From NCBI GenBank assembly GCA_046537975.1, contig JBKHJR010000004.1, positions 1 to 64,000 of the forward strand: a DNA stretch of 64,000 bases, written 5' to 3'. The notes under the pieces are model-generated. The model was not told where the DNA came from, did no database searches, and saw only the letters and a program-made list of their open reading frames with translations. This document shows positions 32,068 to 41,377 of the stretch, piece after piece. Position 1 is the first letter of the stretch, and each line of letters opens with the position of its first letter. This DNA is from JAWLDV01 sp046537975. Its GTDB lineage: Bacteria; Desulfobacterota; Desulfobulbia; Desulfobulbales; SURF-16. The position numbers and the translations under genes were made by a program.

Positions 32068-33342
32068 ATGTCTCCCACTGTATTTTCTACAGCCTTTAAA
32101 ATTTATCAATGGTGCTGGAATCTGGCTATTCCCGTACTCTACTTCCACGGACGCCTGAAAGAGGGCTTTACGGAAAGGACTGTAAAGAAGCAGCCCTCCC
32201 GGGCTGATCTCTGGATACAGGCGGCCTCAGTGGGAGAAGCCTATCTTGCCCTGGAAGTATTGTCCGGCCTCAACAGCTCCGGACCACTTAGAGTTCTCCT
32301 TACCACCAATACCGGCCAGGGCAAAGAGGTTATAGAAAAAGCACTCCGGAATCAAGAATTTGACATCTCTAATCTGACTGTGGAGAGGGCGTTTTTTCCT
32401 TTCGACAACCCCAAGCTTATGGAAAAAGCGGTTACAGCCGCAGATCCCCGGCTGGTAGTACTTTTAGAAAGTGAATTGTGGCCGGGGCTTTTGACGGTCT
32501 GCAAAAATAAGGGGGTGAAGGTACTGGTGATTAACGGCCGCATGACCGAAAAAAGCCTGAGATATTACCGGTTGTGGCCTACGTTCTGGAGAAAAATCCG
32601 TCCTGATAGGGTCATGGCAATGTCTGATGAAGATGCCAGACGCTTCAGAAGACTTTTCGGCACTGAGGTAGTCGGGAAAATGCCTAATCTTAAATTTGAC
32701 CGCATCAGTACCAGCCCTCCCCTGGCCGGTGTTCAGAACCCCCTTACCGACCTCCTTCCTCCCGATTCCCTGTTTATAGTTTTGGCTTCTGTAAGACAGG
32801 GAGAAGAAAGGGAAGTCAGGGAACTGATCTCTGACCTTCTAAGGAGGCATCCGCGAGTAATAATCGGACTCTTCCCCCGTCATATGCACCGTATAAAGTC
32901 CTGGCGGAAAAGACTTGCCGGGATATCAGCAGACTGGATATCCCGCTCCCGGCTGACCAAACCGGCAAACAAAGGCCAGGTTATCCTGTGGGACAGAATG
33001 GGAGAACTCTCTTCGGCCTATAGCTTGGCCCGGGCCGTTTTTGTGGGAGGAAGCCTCGCTCCCCTGGGAGGCCAAAACTTTCTGGAACCTCTTGTCCATG
33101 GAATCAGGCCTGTTATCGGTCCCAACTGGTCCAATTTCCACTGGGTAGGCCGGCAGATAATCGATCAGGGACTGGTTCAGGAGGCCGGGGACAGGCAGGA
33201 GTGTTTGGCCTTACTTGAAAATGACCTTATTCAGCCCCAGGACCGTGAAAAAAACCGCAGATACGCTCTCGCCTATTTTGAAGCCTATAGAGGAGGGACC
33301 CGGATCGCGGTTGCCGAGATTAACTCCATGCTGGACAACTGA
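32068..33342 (+). CDS. waaA: 3-deoxy-D-manno-octulosonic acid transferase
   Basis: Transfers KDO from CMP-KDO to lipid A precursor at the inner membrane. It has an N-terminal membrane-associated helix, the family motif IQAASVGEAYLALEVL with catalytic Glu, ELWPGLLTVCKNKGVKVLVINGRM, and the C-terminal GT-B region VGGSLAPLGGQNFLEPLVHG that binds CMP-KDO. The 424-residue length is normal. It heads a run with kdsB, waaG and waaP. Confidence 0.96.
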   Translation: MSPTVFSTAFKIYQWCWNLAIPVLYFHGRLKEGFTERTVKKQPSRADLWIQAASVGEAYLALEVLSGLNSSGPLRVLLTTNTGQGKEVIEKALRNQEFDISNLTVERAFFPFDNPKLMEKAVTAADPRLVVLLESELWPGLLTVCKNKGVKVLVINGRMTEKSLRYYRLWPTFWRKIRPDRVMAMSDEDARRFRRLFGTEVVGKMPNLKFDRISTSPPLAGVQNPLTDLLPPDSLFIVLASVRQGEEREVRELISDLLRRHPRVIIGLFPRHMHRIKSWRKRLAGISADWISRSRLTKPANKGQVILWDRMGELSSAYSLARAVFVGGSLAPLGGQNFLEPLVHGIRPVIGPNWSNFHWVGRQIIDQGLVQEAGDRQECLALLENDLIQPQDREKNRRYALAYFEAYRGGTRIAVAEINSMLDN

Positions 33343-33366
33343 AAACCCGATACCTGTAATAAGATT

Positions 33367-34110
33367 ATGGCCGATAAACCAAAATGCTATGGTATTATAC
33401 CCAGCCGTTATGCCTCATCCCGCTTTATAGGCAAACCTCTGGCCGAGATCCGCGGCAAGCCCATGATATGGCATGTCTACACCAGGGCCTGCCGCTGCTC
33501 TGTTCTGGAGAAAGTAGTCCTGGCCACGGACAGTGAAAAAATATATGCGGCAGCAAAAAATCTGGATATTCCCGTCCTGATGACCAGCCCGGATCACAGT
33601 TGCGGTACGGAAAGAGTGCTGGAAGCCGCCGGTATTATGGAGATAGATGACAATGATATAATTCTCAACATCCAGGGGGACGAACCTGCCCTGGAACCGG
33701 AAATGTTATCGGAACTGGCCTCACCTTTCAGCAGCCCGGAAGTACAGGTCTCCACTCTGGCCCGCCCCATAAGCGCCGCCGAGGCCGAGGATCCTGATCA
33801 GGTCAAGGTGGTAATTTCCGGGGACAACCGGGCCCTCTACTTTTCAAGATCCATGATCCCTTACCCGAGAGATGGCATATCCGAAGGTTTTTACGGCCAT
33901 ATCGGCCTCTACGGCTTCCGGATGAAGACCCTGAAAAAATTCGTCGAGCTGGACAAAGGCTTCCTTGAAAAAAAGGAAAAACTGGAACAGCTGCGGCTGC
34001 TGGAAAACGGGATCCCCATTAACGTAGTAACCACTTCCCACCGGGGACATGGAGTTGACCGGCCTGAAGATATTGACGTAATCGAACAGATCCTTCAGGG
34101 AGAAAAATAA
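33367..34110 (+). CDS. kdsB: CMP-KDO synthetase (3-deoxy-manno-octulosonate cytidylyltransferase)
   Basis: Activates KDO with CTP to give the WaaA donor. Family motifs are IIPSRYASSRFIGKPLAEI (CTP-binding), LATDSEKIYAAA, MTSPDHSCGTERVLEA, NIQGDEPALEPE and the Mg-binding end GHGVDRPEDI. The 247-residue length is standard. It lies 24 bases after waaA and 6 before waaG. Confidence 0.96.
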   Translation: MADKPKCYGIIPSRYASSRFIGKPLAEIRGKPMIWHVYTRACRCSVLEKVVLATDSEKIYAAAKNLDIPVLMTSPDHSCGTERVLEAAGIMEIDDNDIILNIQGDEPALEPEMLSELASPFSSPEVQVSTLARPISAAEAEDPDQVKVVISGDNRALYFSRSMIPYPRDGISEGFYGHIGLYGFRMKTLKKFVELDKGFLEKKEKLEQLRLLENGIPINVVTTSHRGHGVDRPEDIDVIEQILQGEK

Positions 34111-34116
34111 GATCTT

Positions 34117-35247
34117 ATGCGGCTGGCCTTCTGTATCTTCAGTTACTTTCCGTACGGCGGTCTGGAAAGAAATTTCAAATCTGTAGCAGATGAATGTGCG
34201 GCGCGGGGACATGAAGTTGACGTATATACCATGCAGTGGGATGGAAGTCTCCCTGAATCCCTTAATCTAAAGATCCTGCCTGTCAGGGGATGGAGTAACC
34301 ACCGCAGGGCAGAAGATTATGTCCGGAAGCTGCAGGCCGGACTTCAGGAAAAACCCGCCCACCTGGTTATCGGTTTTAACAAGATGCCCGGACTGGACCT
34401 GTACTATGCCGGCGATACCTGCTATCTGGACAGGATCGGGAGAGAGAGAGGACTGCTTTCCAGACTGACTCCCAGATACAGGATTTTGTCAGGCTTTGAA
34501 AAGGCGGTATTTTCTCCTGAGTCAAAAACGGAAATAATCTATCTCTCGGAAAAAGAAAAAAAGATATACCAGGAGCTTTACCACACCCAGGAAGTTAGGT
34601 TTCATTACGCCCCGCCGGGGGTGAATAAAGACCTTATCCGCTCCCGGCTCAAAAAGGGAAAAAAAGGCGGGGCCGGATCGGACCTGGGACTGGCCGAAAA
34701 TGACAACCTGCTTCTTATGATCGGCTCTAATTTTCATACCAAGGGGGTACACAGATCCATCAGGGCTCTTGCCTCACTGCCTTCTTCCTTGCTTAATAAA
34801 ACTTGGCTTGTGATTATAGGTCGGGGTAATGAAAGAAAATACAAGAGGATGGCCCGCCGTCTTCGGATCCATGACCGGGTTATTTTCCTGGGAGGCAGAG
34901 ATGATGTCCCCGCTTTTCTGGCTGATGCTGATCTGGTGCTGCAGCCTTCTTTGAATGAAAATACCGGCAATCCCATAGTGGAGGCAATAACTGCCGGAGT
35001 ACCGGTACTGGCTACGGAAAACTGCGGGTTTTCCAGACATATCAAGGCATCCGGCGCAGGAAGGGTAATCCCCTGCAACCCCTTTAATCAGGAAACAATG
35101 AATCGTCTTCTCCGGGATGTATTACTTGCCCCTGACCGGGCTAACTGGCACCAACTGGCCTTATCCTACTCAGACCGGGTTGATCTTTACAGCCGTATAC
35201 CCACGATAGTCGGGACAATAGAGGAAATAGGCGGGACCGGAACATGA
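34117..35247 (+). CDS. waaG: LPS core glucosyltransferase I (GT4)
   Basis: Adds the first hexose to inner-core heptose. The start MRLAFCIFSYFPYGGLERNFK is the WaaG donor/acceptor loop. VVIG-type Rossmann strands follow, and the C-terminal retaining-GT4 motif reads LVLQPSLNENTGNPIVEAITAGVPVLAT with the catalytic Glu. The 376-residue length matches. waaP overlaps its end by 4 bases, as in many LPS clusters. Confidence 0.93.
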   Translation: MRLAFCIFSYFPYGGLERNFKSVADECAARGHEVDVYTMQWDGSLPESLNLKILPVRGWSNHRRAEDYVRKLQAGLQEKPAHLVIGFNKMPGLDLYYAGDTCYLDRIGRERGLLSRLTPRYRILSGFEKAVFSPESKTEIIYLSEKEKKIYQELYHTQEVRFHYAPPGVNKDLIRSRLKKGKKGGAGSDLGLAENDNLLLMIGSNFHTKGVHRSIRALASLPSSLLNKTWLVIIGRGNERKYKRMARRLRIHDRVIFLGGRDDVPAFLADADLVLQPSLNENTGNPIVEAITAGVPVLATENCGFSRHIKASGAGRVIPCNPFNQETMNRLLRDVLLAPDRANWHQLALSYSDRVDLYSRIPTIVGTIEEIGGTGT

Positions 35248-36188
35248 ACCAACTCCAAAAAGATCTTTCCCGTCCTATAACCTGTAAGAGGCTGACCCAT
35301 AGCAGCAGGGAAAAACTCATAATTAACAGAGAATTCGGCAGGACTCTGGCAAGCGCGGACTTAACGAGCTTTGATAAAGTGTGGGATTATACTGAAGGAG
35401 AAATGATAAAAAGTAAAAACAATCGATCTGTCAGCAGAATAGATCTGAAATATTTTTTACCGGAAAACAGGGATGGTACCCCGGAAGTGGGAACCAACCT
35501 GAGGTCTTTTTTTCTTAAAAAACACAGTGAGCCCTTAGGCCTAACCGGAAAAACAGATTTATGGAAAATATCTGAAAAACTGCAGGGCGAGGGACTCAGA
35601 GAGTTTAACAACTACTGCGATTTCCGGAACAAGGGCCTGGCAACCGCAACTCCTGTAGCCGGAGGTATGCGGAGGACCGGCTCAACATTACGGTCATTTC
35701 TGATTACAATGGATTTCAGCCCCTTGTATGCCTTGGAGGATATAATTCTCCGGCACCCGGAAAAACTGGAATCGCCGATCAATCAGGAAAAAAGAAAAAA
35801 TATTCTGGCAGCAATTGCACGTTATGCCCGTCATATGCATAAGCATGCAATTAACCAGAAGGATTTCAATGCCACCCATATCCTGGTTAATGATATAGAT
35901 TCACCGGATCCCGTCATAGCCCTCTTTGATCTCCAGCATGTTGATCGAAAAATAATAAACCGCTTCCGTTGGCCGATCAAGGCACTGGCCGAATTGAATG
36001 TTAGTCTTCCCCGGTCGATTTTTTCAGAACAGGACAGATTTTTTCTTTTCTGCAGCTACAAAGGAAAAACCCACCTTGATCTTATTGACAGGTTCAGATA
36101 TAAATGCGTAGTTAAAAAGACTGAAAAGATACGCAGACACACTCTGAAAAATAATCTGGCCCCGAAAAGCAACAGCCTGGAACAATAG
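35244..36188 (+). CDS. waaP: LPS core heptose kinase, WaaP-type
   Basis: Phosphorylates core heptose, stabilising the outer membrane. It has a protein-kinase-like fold of 314 residues. The catalytic loop MHKHAINQKDFNATHILV corresponds to the HRDCYLCHFL loop of WaaP, with the expected Asp present. The metal-binding segment is VIALFDLQHVDRK. N-terminal Lys/Glu sites are less clear. Its ATGA overlap with waaG supports the assignment. Confidence 0.85.
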   Translation: MNQLQKDLSRPITCKRLTHSSREKLIINREFGRTLASADLTSFDKVWDYTEGEMIKSKNNRSVSRIDLKYFLPENRDGTPEVGTNLRSFFLKKHSEPLGLTGKTDLWKISEKLQGEGLREFNNYCDFRNKGLATATPVAGGMRRTGSTLRSFLITMDFSPLYALEDIILRHPEKLESPINQEKRKNILAAIARYARHMHKHAINQKDFNATHILVNDIDSPDPVIALFDLQHVDRKIINRFRWPIKALAELNVSLPRSIFSEQDRFFLFCSYKGKTHLDLIDRFRYKCVVKKTEKIRRHTLKNNLAPKSNSLEQ

Positions 36189-36287
36189 CCTGACCGAAAT
36201 TATACCATGGTTGATACAACTATTTCTTATCCATTAAACCTGATCAGACTGTCCTTCAGTTTATGCTGATGATGTTTTTAAATTACA

Positions 36288-37100
36288 ATGCCTTATATGA
36301 AAAAATATAGAAAAATCGCTTATAACGGTTTTAAGCTCAAAATATATAAAGAATATGTGGATGAGAACCTGTTGCAGAAATGCTGCCGGAATGATCTTGG
36401 AAAAGATCCCGATTTCCAGCCTTTCAGCAGCTCCTCATATAGTCGTGTTTTCAAATTCAACTACAACGGTCAGGAATATTTTCATAAGGTTTTCTTAAAC
36501 CGCAACATGTTCGAACCGATTAAAGCCATGTTCAGGGGCAGCCGGGCCGAACGTTCATTACAAGGAAGCCAGTTGCTCCTGAGACACGGCTTTAATGTTC
36601 CCGGCTTTATACTGACAGGCAGCAAGGGAAATTTGAATTTCAGCTTAACAGAAGCCCCTCCCAACGCCAGAAACTTAACCCAGTTTGTCAGCGAAAAATT
36701 CGTTCCTGACCTGAACCGTGAACAGATTGCTCTGAAAAAACGTCTTATCAAGAAACTGGGAAGTGTTATAGGGCAATTACATTCTCAGGGGATTTTCCAT
36801 GGGGACCTGCGCTGGGGCAACATCCTGGTTCAGGAATCACCGCTTGCTATCTGGTTTGTGGATAATGAAAGAACATCCATCCATGGCAGGTATCTGTCAT
36901 GTAAAAAAAGACTCAAAAACCTGGTGCAGATAAATATGACTCTGGATCCGGTAATAACCAGAACAGATAGAATAGCCTTTTTAATTTCCTATCTCCGGGA
37001 AAACAGAGAGTTATTGCCCCGCAAGAATGAACTGGCGGCACAAGTGCAGGAAAGGACTGAACTCAGGTTGGCCAAGCATAAGGCTTATAACATCAATTAA
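36288..37100 (+). CDS. LPS kinase-family protein (Kdo/heptose kinase-like)
   Basis: A 270-residue protein-kinase-fold protein. It has a glycine-loop-like SSSSYSRVFKFNYNGQEYFHKVF with a candidate ATP Lys. The catalytic loop is GIFHGDLRWGNILV and the metal site is WFVDNERTS (DxE in place of DFG). RGSRAERSLQGSQLL is typical of the LPS kinase group. It probably phosphorylates another core sugar. The residue phosphorylated cannot be told from sequence. It is separated from waaP by 99 bases. Confidence 0.8.
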   Translation: MPYMKKYRKIAYNGFKLKIYKEYVDENLLQKCCRNDLGKDPDFQPFSSSSYSRVFKFNYNGQEYFHKVFLNRNMFEPIKAMFRGSRAERSLQGSQLLLRHGFNVPGFILTGSKGNLNFSLTEAPPNARNLTQFVSEKFVPDLNREQIALKKRLIKKLGSVIGQLHSQGIFHGDLRWGNILVQESPLAIWFVDNERTSIHGRYLSCKKRLKNLVQINMTLDPVITRTDRIAFLISYLRENRELLPRKNELAAQVQERTELRLAKHKAYNIN

Positions 37101-37136
37101 TCAGTGCCCCTGCCAAAAACTGAGAGCCAACCTTAA

Positions 37137-37775
37137 TCAGGCGTTTTCAGCAGATGACTTTTCCTGCGGCGGATGACCGATCACGAATTCAATGCCATGG
37201 GCAGGCAGATGATACACCAGATTTTCTTCGTAATATTCCTGAAACCATTGGCAGGAATTAATTACCCGTCCGAGACCTTTCTTCAGAAAACCCAACAGGG
37301 CAAATTCAAACCTAAAGACCAGCTTTTGAGAAATAATTTGAATGCGAAGGTCGGAATAAAAATTCGGAACCTTCCGTTTTAGCTGGTGTTCAAAATCCGC
37401 ATAATAATAGAAAGTATAAAGTCCGAAAGGTCTTACATGGGTGGGATCCGAATAATAGTATGGATTTGAGAAATGTGGTACAAATACATAGGCGCGTCCA
37501 TCTTCTTTCAGCACCCGCATAATTTCCCTTAACAGGAAATCAAAATTATGAATATGCTCCAGGACACTGCGGCAATGGATCTCATCCACAGAACGCTGCG
37601 GCAGAAAAGAAAGTCCCTTTTCGATGTCTGTGACAATATCAATCTCCGGAAGATCAAACTGGTCGATCCCGATCCGCCCCGGTTTCTTTTTTTGCCCGCA
37701 GCCGATATCGATAATCACCGGCTGATCCTCCTTATGCAATCTCTTGTCGATGTCGATTCTTATTTCCGTTTCCAT
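37137..37775 (-). CDS. SAM-dependent methyltransferase (type 11)
   Basis: A 212-residue class I methyltransferase with motif I VIIDIGCGQKKKPGRIGID (about 19-37), acidic DIVTDIEKG and the post-motif CRSVLEHIHNFDFLLREIMRVLKEDG. The aromatic-rich middle (HFSNPYYYSDPTHVRPFGLYTFYYYADF) is typical of methyltransferases in polysaccharide clusters. It is on the opposite strand to its neighbours. The likely substrate is a surface glycan sugar, by context only. Confidence 0.82.
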   Translation of the reverse strand: METEIRIDIDKRLHKEDQPVIIDIGCGQKKKPGRIGIDQFDLPEIDIVTDIEKGLSFLPQRSVDEIHCRSVLEHIHNFDFLLREIMRVLKEDGRAYVFVPHFSNPYYYSDPTHVRPFGLYTFYYYADFEHQLKRKVPNFYSDLRIQIISQKLVFRFEFALLGFLKKGLGRVINSCQWFQEYYEENLVYHLPAHGIEFVIGHPPQEKSSAENA

Positions 37776-37908
37776 TGGTTCCCATAGTCCACAATTGCCT
37801 GACAGTTTCTGATCTTAACGTCCCTGATGAATAATACACGCCAGAAATTGTTCTTGTTATTTTTTCATGGTGCATATTATAGTGACAACCTCGTAAGTAA
37901 GGATAAAT

Positions 37909-38898
37909 ATGACACGAAAACGCTTATTGATATTATCCAACAACCCCCTAAGGGCAAGTTTCCGGCAGCGGATCGGTATCTATCTGGACCGGCTTACCGA
38001 GGCCGGCATAGAGTGGCGTCTGGAAAAATTACCCAAAAGCTATCTCAATCGCTGGCACCTATTGCGGCAGGCAAAGGATTATGATGCTGTACTGCTGCAT
38101 AAAAAGACCCTGAATATCTGGGATGCAAGAATTCTTCGAAACTCCGCCCGGTCAATCATCTACGATTTTGATGATGCGATTATGTACAGTCCCCGGCAAC
38201 CGGAAAAAGACAATACCTCTCACTTTCGATTATTCCGCCGGACGGCAGGAATATCGGATCTGGCTATTGCCGGCAATGACTACCTGGCTGATCTTGCTCG
38301 TCCGTTTTCTTCGAATGTGGAGATCCTGCCTACCGGCTTGGATTTATCGGAATATCAAGAAATCGATTCACAACAACCAGACTCCTATATCCGGCTGGTC
38401 TGGATCGGCAGCCGGGCAACTTTAAAATATTTAGCCGATATTGCCCCTGCTTTAGAAGAAATCGGCCGGATGGATAATTCCGTTATACTGCGCATTATCT
38501 GTGATGATTTTCTGGAGATGGACTCCATGCCCGTGGAAAAATGTTCCTGGTCAATGCAGACGCAGATAAAAGACCTGTCTGAGTGCGATATCGGCCTGGC
38601 CCCCTTGCCGGATAACCGCTTTACGCGGGGCAAATGTGGATTTAAAGTACTGCAATATTTTGCCGCTGGTTTGCCGACAGTAGCTTCGCCGGTGGAAATC
38701 AATGGAAAGTTGATTTCGGAAAGCGGCGCCGGATTAACAGCAGAAGACCCGGAGCAGTGGAAAGAATCCTTGCTGAAATTGATCCGTGACAGCAGCCTGC
38801 GCAAAAAACAGGGCAGTAATGCCCAGCAATATATAAACAATTATGGGCTTGAGCCGGTCGGCAGCCGGTTTATTGAGATTATTCGCAGTGTAATCTGA
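37909..38898 (+). CDS. Glycosyltransferase family 4-like
   Basis: A 329-residue GT-B enzyme. The N-terminal RASFRQRIGIYLDRL and the IIYDFDDAIMYSPRQPE block are seen in a subgroup of glycan-cluster GT4 proteins. The C-terminal donor-site region is GKCGFKVLQYFAAGLPTVASPVEING. A retained Lys (FKVLQY) takes the place of the more usual Glu-rich loop. SD TAAGGATAA precedes ATG 37909. It probably extends the LPS core; the sugar is unknown. Confidence 0.82.
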   Translation: MTRKRLLILSNNPLRASFRQRIGIYLDRLTEAGIEWRLEKLPKSYLNRWHLLRQAKDYDAVLLHKKTLNIWDARILRNSARSIIYDFDDAIMYSPRQPEKDNTSHFRLFRRTAGISDLAIAGNDYLADLARPFSSNVEILPTGLDLSEYQEIDSQQPDSYIRLVWIGSRATLKYLADIAPALEEIGRMDNSVILRIICDDFLEMDSMPVEKCSWSMQTQIKDLSECDIGLAPLPDNRFTRGKCGFKVLQYFAAGLPTVASPVEINGKLISESGAGLTAEDPEQWKESLLKLIRDSSLRKKQGSNAQQYINNYGLEPVGSRFIEIIRSVI

Positions 38899-39092
38899 TG
38901 TAGTGTACCGTTTTTTCTGTCCTCTTTCTGAACACGAAATTATTGTAGTAATCTTGGCATTCCAGAACCAGTCACCCTTTTGCTTTTGATGGATCTCACG
39001 GTAAAGTCTTCAAAGAAACGGAGGGTTCTTGCCAATGTGTAATAACCAAGAACTTCACTTCTCCCTCTTTTTCTGCACATATTAAATAATAT

Positions 39093-39878
39093 CTAAGTTG
39101 CAGCCGGTCGCCTTTTTTCATACTTTCCTCGTTTCCGGGCCAACTGCTTATAAAGACTCTTCTCCACTTTTCCGGCACGCCCCCTGAATGCCTTTAAATA
39201 ACCGGTAATTAGCTTATCCTCTACTCTTTTTGCCATATTAAACTCAGTGGCCGACAAAATAAACCGGGCCAGATCCCTCCCCATGGCAGCAGGCGAATTG
39301 CAGACTCGGACATGATCCAGATCAGTTAAAATAATTTCACTTTCATGTCCTGGTACGTAAAGGATATTGCTCCATTTCAAATCTCCATGAATGAAGCCCT
39401 TTCCATGCAGAGAAGCAATTACCAATAAAGCCTGCTCTAAGATGTTGATTATCTGATCTTCTGTCCCACTTGTTCTATCCCTGGCCATCTTACCGAGATT
39501 ATTGCCTTCAAGCCATTGACTTACCTGCCAGGTATGAGAGACAAAACCTTTATCTCTGATTTCCAGATAAAGCAGCTGTTCAACCACCGGAATATCAAGA
39601 TCTATTAAAGTGGATGAAAAGTTCCAGGTTATTCTACCAGGGGGTATACGAAAAAAAGATAATTGTTTCTTGTAACCTTGCCACTCCCTATGCTGTAGAC
39701 AGACTTCTCCCCAGGGTTCAAGTCTGGTCTTCAAAGTAAGTTTATCATTATCACTTTTCAAGACCTTGTTGGGATTTTCGGCGGCTGACTTTACCCTGGG
39801 AAGCCAATATCCTGGTTTATCATCCAATTCCTGTTTTCGGCACAAACAGATTATTTCAGAAGCATTTTTAATAATCAA
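39093..39878 (-). CDS. LPS kinase-family protein, second kinase-fold
   Basis: 261 residues. The catalytic loop GKGFIHGDLKWSNILYV and metal site IILTDLDHVR are canonical for lipopolysaccharide kinases (WaaP/InaA/RfaY type). The N-terminal lobe contains HREWQGYKKQLSFFRIPPGR. It differs in sequence from the two kinases at 35244 and 36288, so the three are not recent duplicates. It begins 5 bases downstream of the glycosyltransferase stop at 39884, implying co-transcription on the - strand. A basic tail ends RKRGKYEKRRPAAT. Confidence 0.8.
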   Translation of the reverse strand: MIIKNASEIICLCRKQELDDKPGYWLPRVKSAAENPNKVLKSDNDKLTLKTRLEPWGEVCLQHREWQGYKKQLSFFRIPPGRITWNFSSTLIDLDIPVVEQLLYLEIRDKGFVSHTWQVSQWLEGNNLGKMARDRTSGTEDQIINILEQALLVIASLHGKGFIHGDLKWSNILYVPGHESEIILTDLDHVRVCNSPAAMGRDLARFILSATEFNMAKRVEDKLITGYLKAFRGRAGKVEKSLYKQLARKRGKYEKRRPAAT

Positions 39879-39883
39879 GTTAA

Positions 39884-41026
39884 TTAATTAACTCCGGCAA
39901 TCTCTTTATATAGGCCATCGGTTTCAGCGATCATGGTCCGGGCGTCGAAAAAGGAAGATTTCTCTTTTATCTCTGCTACTGCCTGACTATATTTTTCAGG
40001 CGACCAACTCATTACCGCGTTCATAGCCTTGGCCAGATCTTCCTTCTGGCCGGGCTCCACCATGTAACTATGACTGTTTTCGGTCAGTGGAGACAATATC
40101 TCGGGAATGCCCCCGGTTTCACTGGCGACTATGGGTAGTCCGGCGGCCATGGCTTCCAGGAGAGCCAACCCAAATCCTTCCTTCCAGGACGGCATCACAA
40201 AGCCATCCAGGGCGTTAAGGAAATCCGGAATATTGGCGGTCTTACCCGGAAGAGTGACATTATCGTCAATTCCCAGATCCTGGCTCAATCTTTCAAGTTC
40301 GGTTCTCAAGGGACCTTCTCCGGCAATAACCAGATGCCCGCCCCGCTCCTTTAATCCACCGCCGGCCCAAGCTTTGAGCAAAACCTCATGTCCTTTTACC
40401 GGGACCAGTCTGCCGGCAGTACCCCATAGCCAACGGTCAGGAGGTAGGCCCCACTCTCTCCTGATTTCCTCTTTACTCTTAGCCACATTAGCCAAGGGCT
40501 TCAAGTCAATGCCGTTATATAATACCCGGAGCCTGCCGGGATCAAGTCCTGGATTGGTAGATATAACATCCTGTCTGACAGATTCAGATACACAGATGAA
40601 GGCGTGAGCCCTTGGCCATAATATCCGGTTCTGGATTCTCCGGGCCAGGGTCCTGGTCCGATTCATGCCATGAATTGTAGACACCAATTTGATGTCCCTG
40701 TTTTTTCTGGCCGCCAGGAGTCCGTAAAAAGTGGGCTTATGGCGATGGGCATGGATAATATCCACATCATTGTCCCGGACAATCCTGTCCAGCTCTTTTA
40801 CCACCCCATATCTGAAATGACGTAAATCTTTCTTGGCATAAGGCAACCATATTACATTATAGCCGAGATCCAGGAGAGAATCGGCTTTATTGCCGTTATC
40901 GGTCAAATAACAGACGATATGTTTATATCCCTCGTTTAAACCAAGAATAACCTGGTTAATCAAAGGATAGTCACCTGCAAACCGGTTTCTCAGATGTAAT
41001 ACCGTAATTTTTTTTCCTGGATTCAT
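39884..41026 (-). CDS. Glycosyltransferase family 4
   Basis: 380 residues from ATG 41026 (MNPGKKITVLHLRNRF). The frame opens 25 codons earlier at 41101 but with non-family sequence. It has the GT4 N-lobe IIHAHRHKPTFYGLLAAR, FICVSESVRQDV, the NGIDL donor strand, GRLVPVKGHEVLLKA, and the catalytic EGFGLALLEAMAAGLPIVASETGGIPEI. It is probably an LPS core or O-unit transferase. It forms an operon with the downstream kinase. Confidence 0.88.
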   Translation of the reverse strand: MNPGKKITVLHLRNRFAGDYPLINQVILGLNEGYKHIVCYLTDNGNKADSLLDLGYNVIWLPYAKKDLRHFRYGVVKELDRIVRDNDVDIIHAHRHKPTFYGLLAARKNRDIKLVSTIHGMNRTRTLARRIQNRILWPRAHAFICVSESVRQDVISTNPGLDPGRLRVLYNGIDLKPLANVAKSKEEIRREWGLPPDRWLWGTAGRLVPVKGHEVLLKAWAGGGLKERGGHLVIAGEGPLRTELERLSQDLGIDDNVTLPGKTANIPDFLNALDGFVMPSWKEGFGLALLEAMAAGLPIVASETGGIPEILSPLTENSHSYMVEPGQKEDLAKAMNAVMSWSPEKYSQAVAEIKEKSSFFDARTMIAETDGLYKEIAGVN

Positions 41027-41377
41027 TTTCTGCTGTCTGCCGTTATTAATAAAAAAGATTTTTAAAGGTATTGGGCTGGCCGGACTCGGCTGACCGGACA
41101 AAGTAAGGCCTTAAGGTGCTTATAAGCCCCTCATTCCATTTCAAGATTAATCCTTCTTGCTGATCATAACACATCTAAGTTAATATGATTTTGAAATAAT
41201 TAGATTTAAGTGAAAGCCTTCCTTTTTTAGTGAAAATTATCTTGTTCCCATCAGGTAAGAAGTGGGGGTAAACAGAGCCTGTCCCCTGAGAGTTTAAAAA
41301 TTGGACCTGGAACCGTTCGGCTTATTAATAAGTGGAGTCACGGCGGTAATCCATGGACTGAAAAAACAGTATAAACT
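41027..41377. other. Divergent spacer with a REP-like hairpin
   Basis: 351 bases without a gene. It holds a GGGG/CCCC hairpin at 41264-41287 around the phrase AACAGAGCCTGT, which resembles short REP/RAYT-associated repeats. AT-rich stretches at about 41150-41240 could carry divergent promoters, but no clean -35/-10 pair was found. Confidence 0.4.

Noticed and set aside
38996..39178. 60-residue - strand frame between glycosyltransferase and kinase genes
   Set aside because: It overlaps the kinase C-terminus in another frame with no homology or Shine-Dalgarno; left as a possible small gene only.
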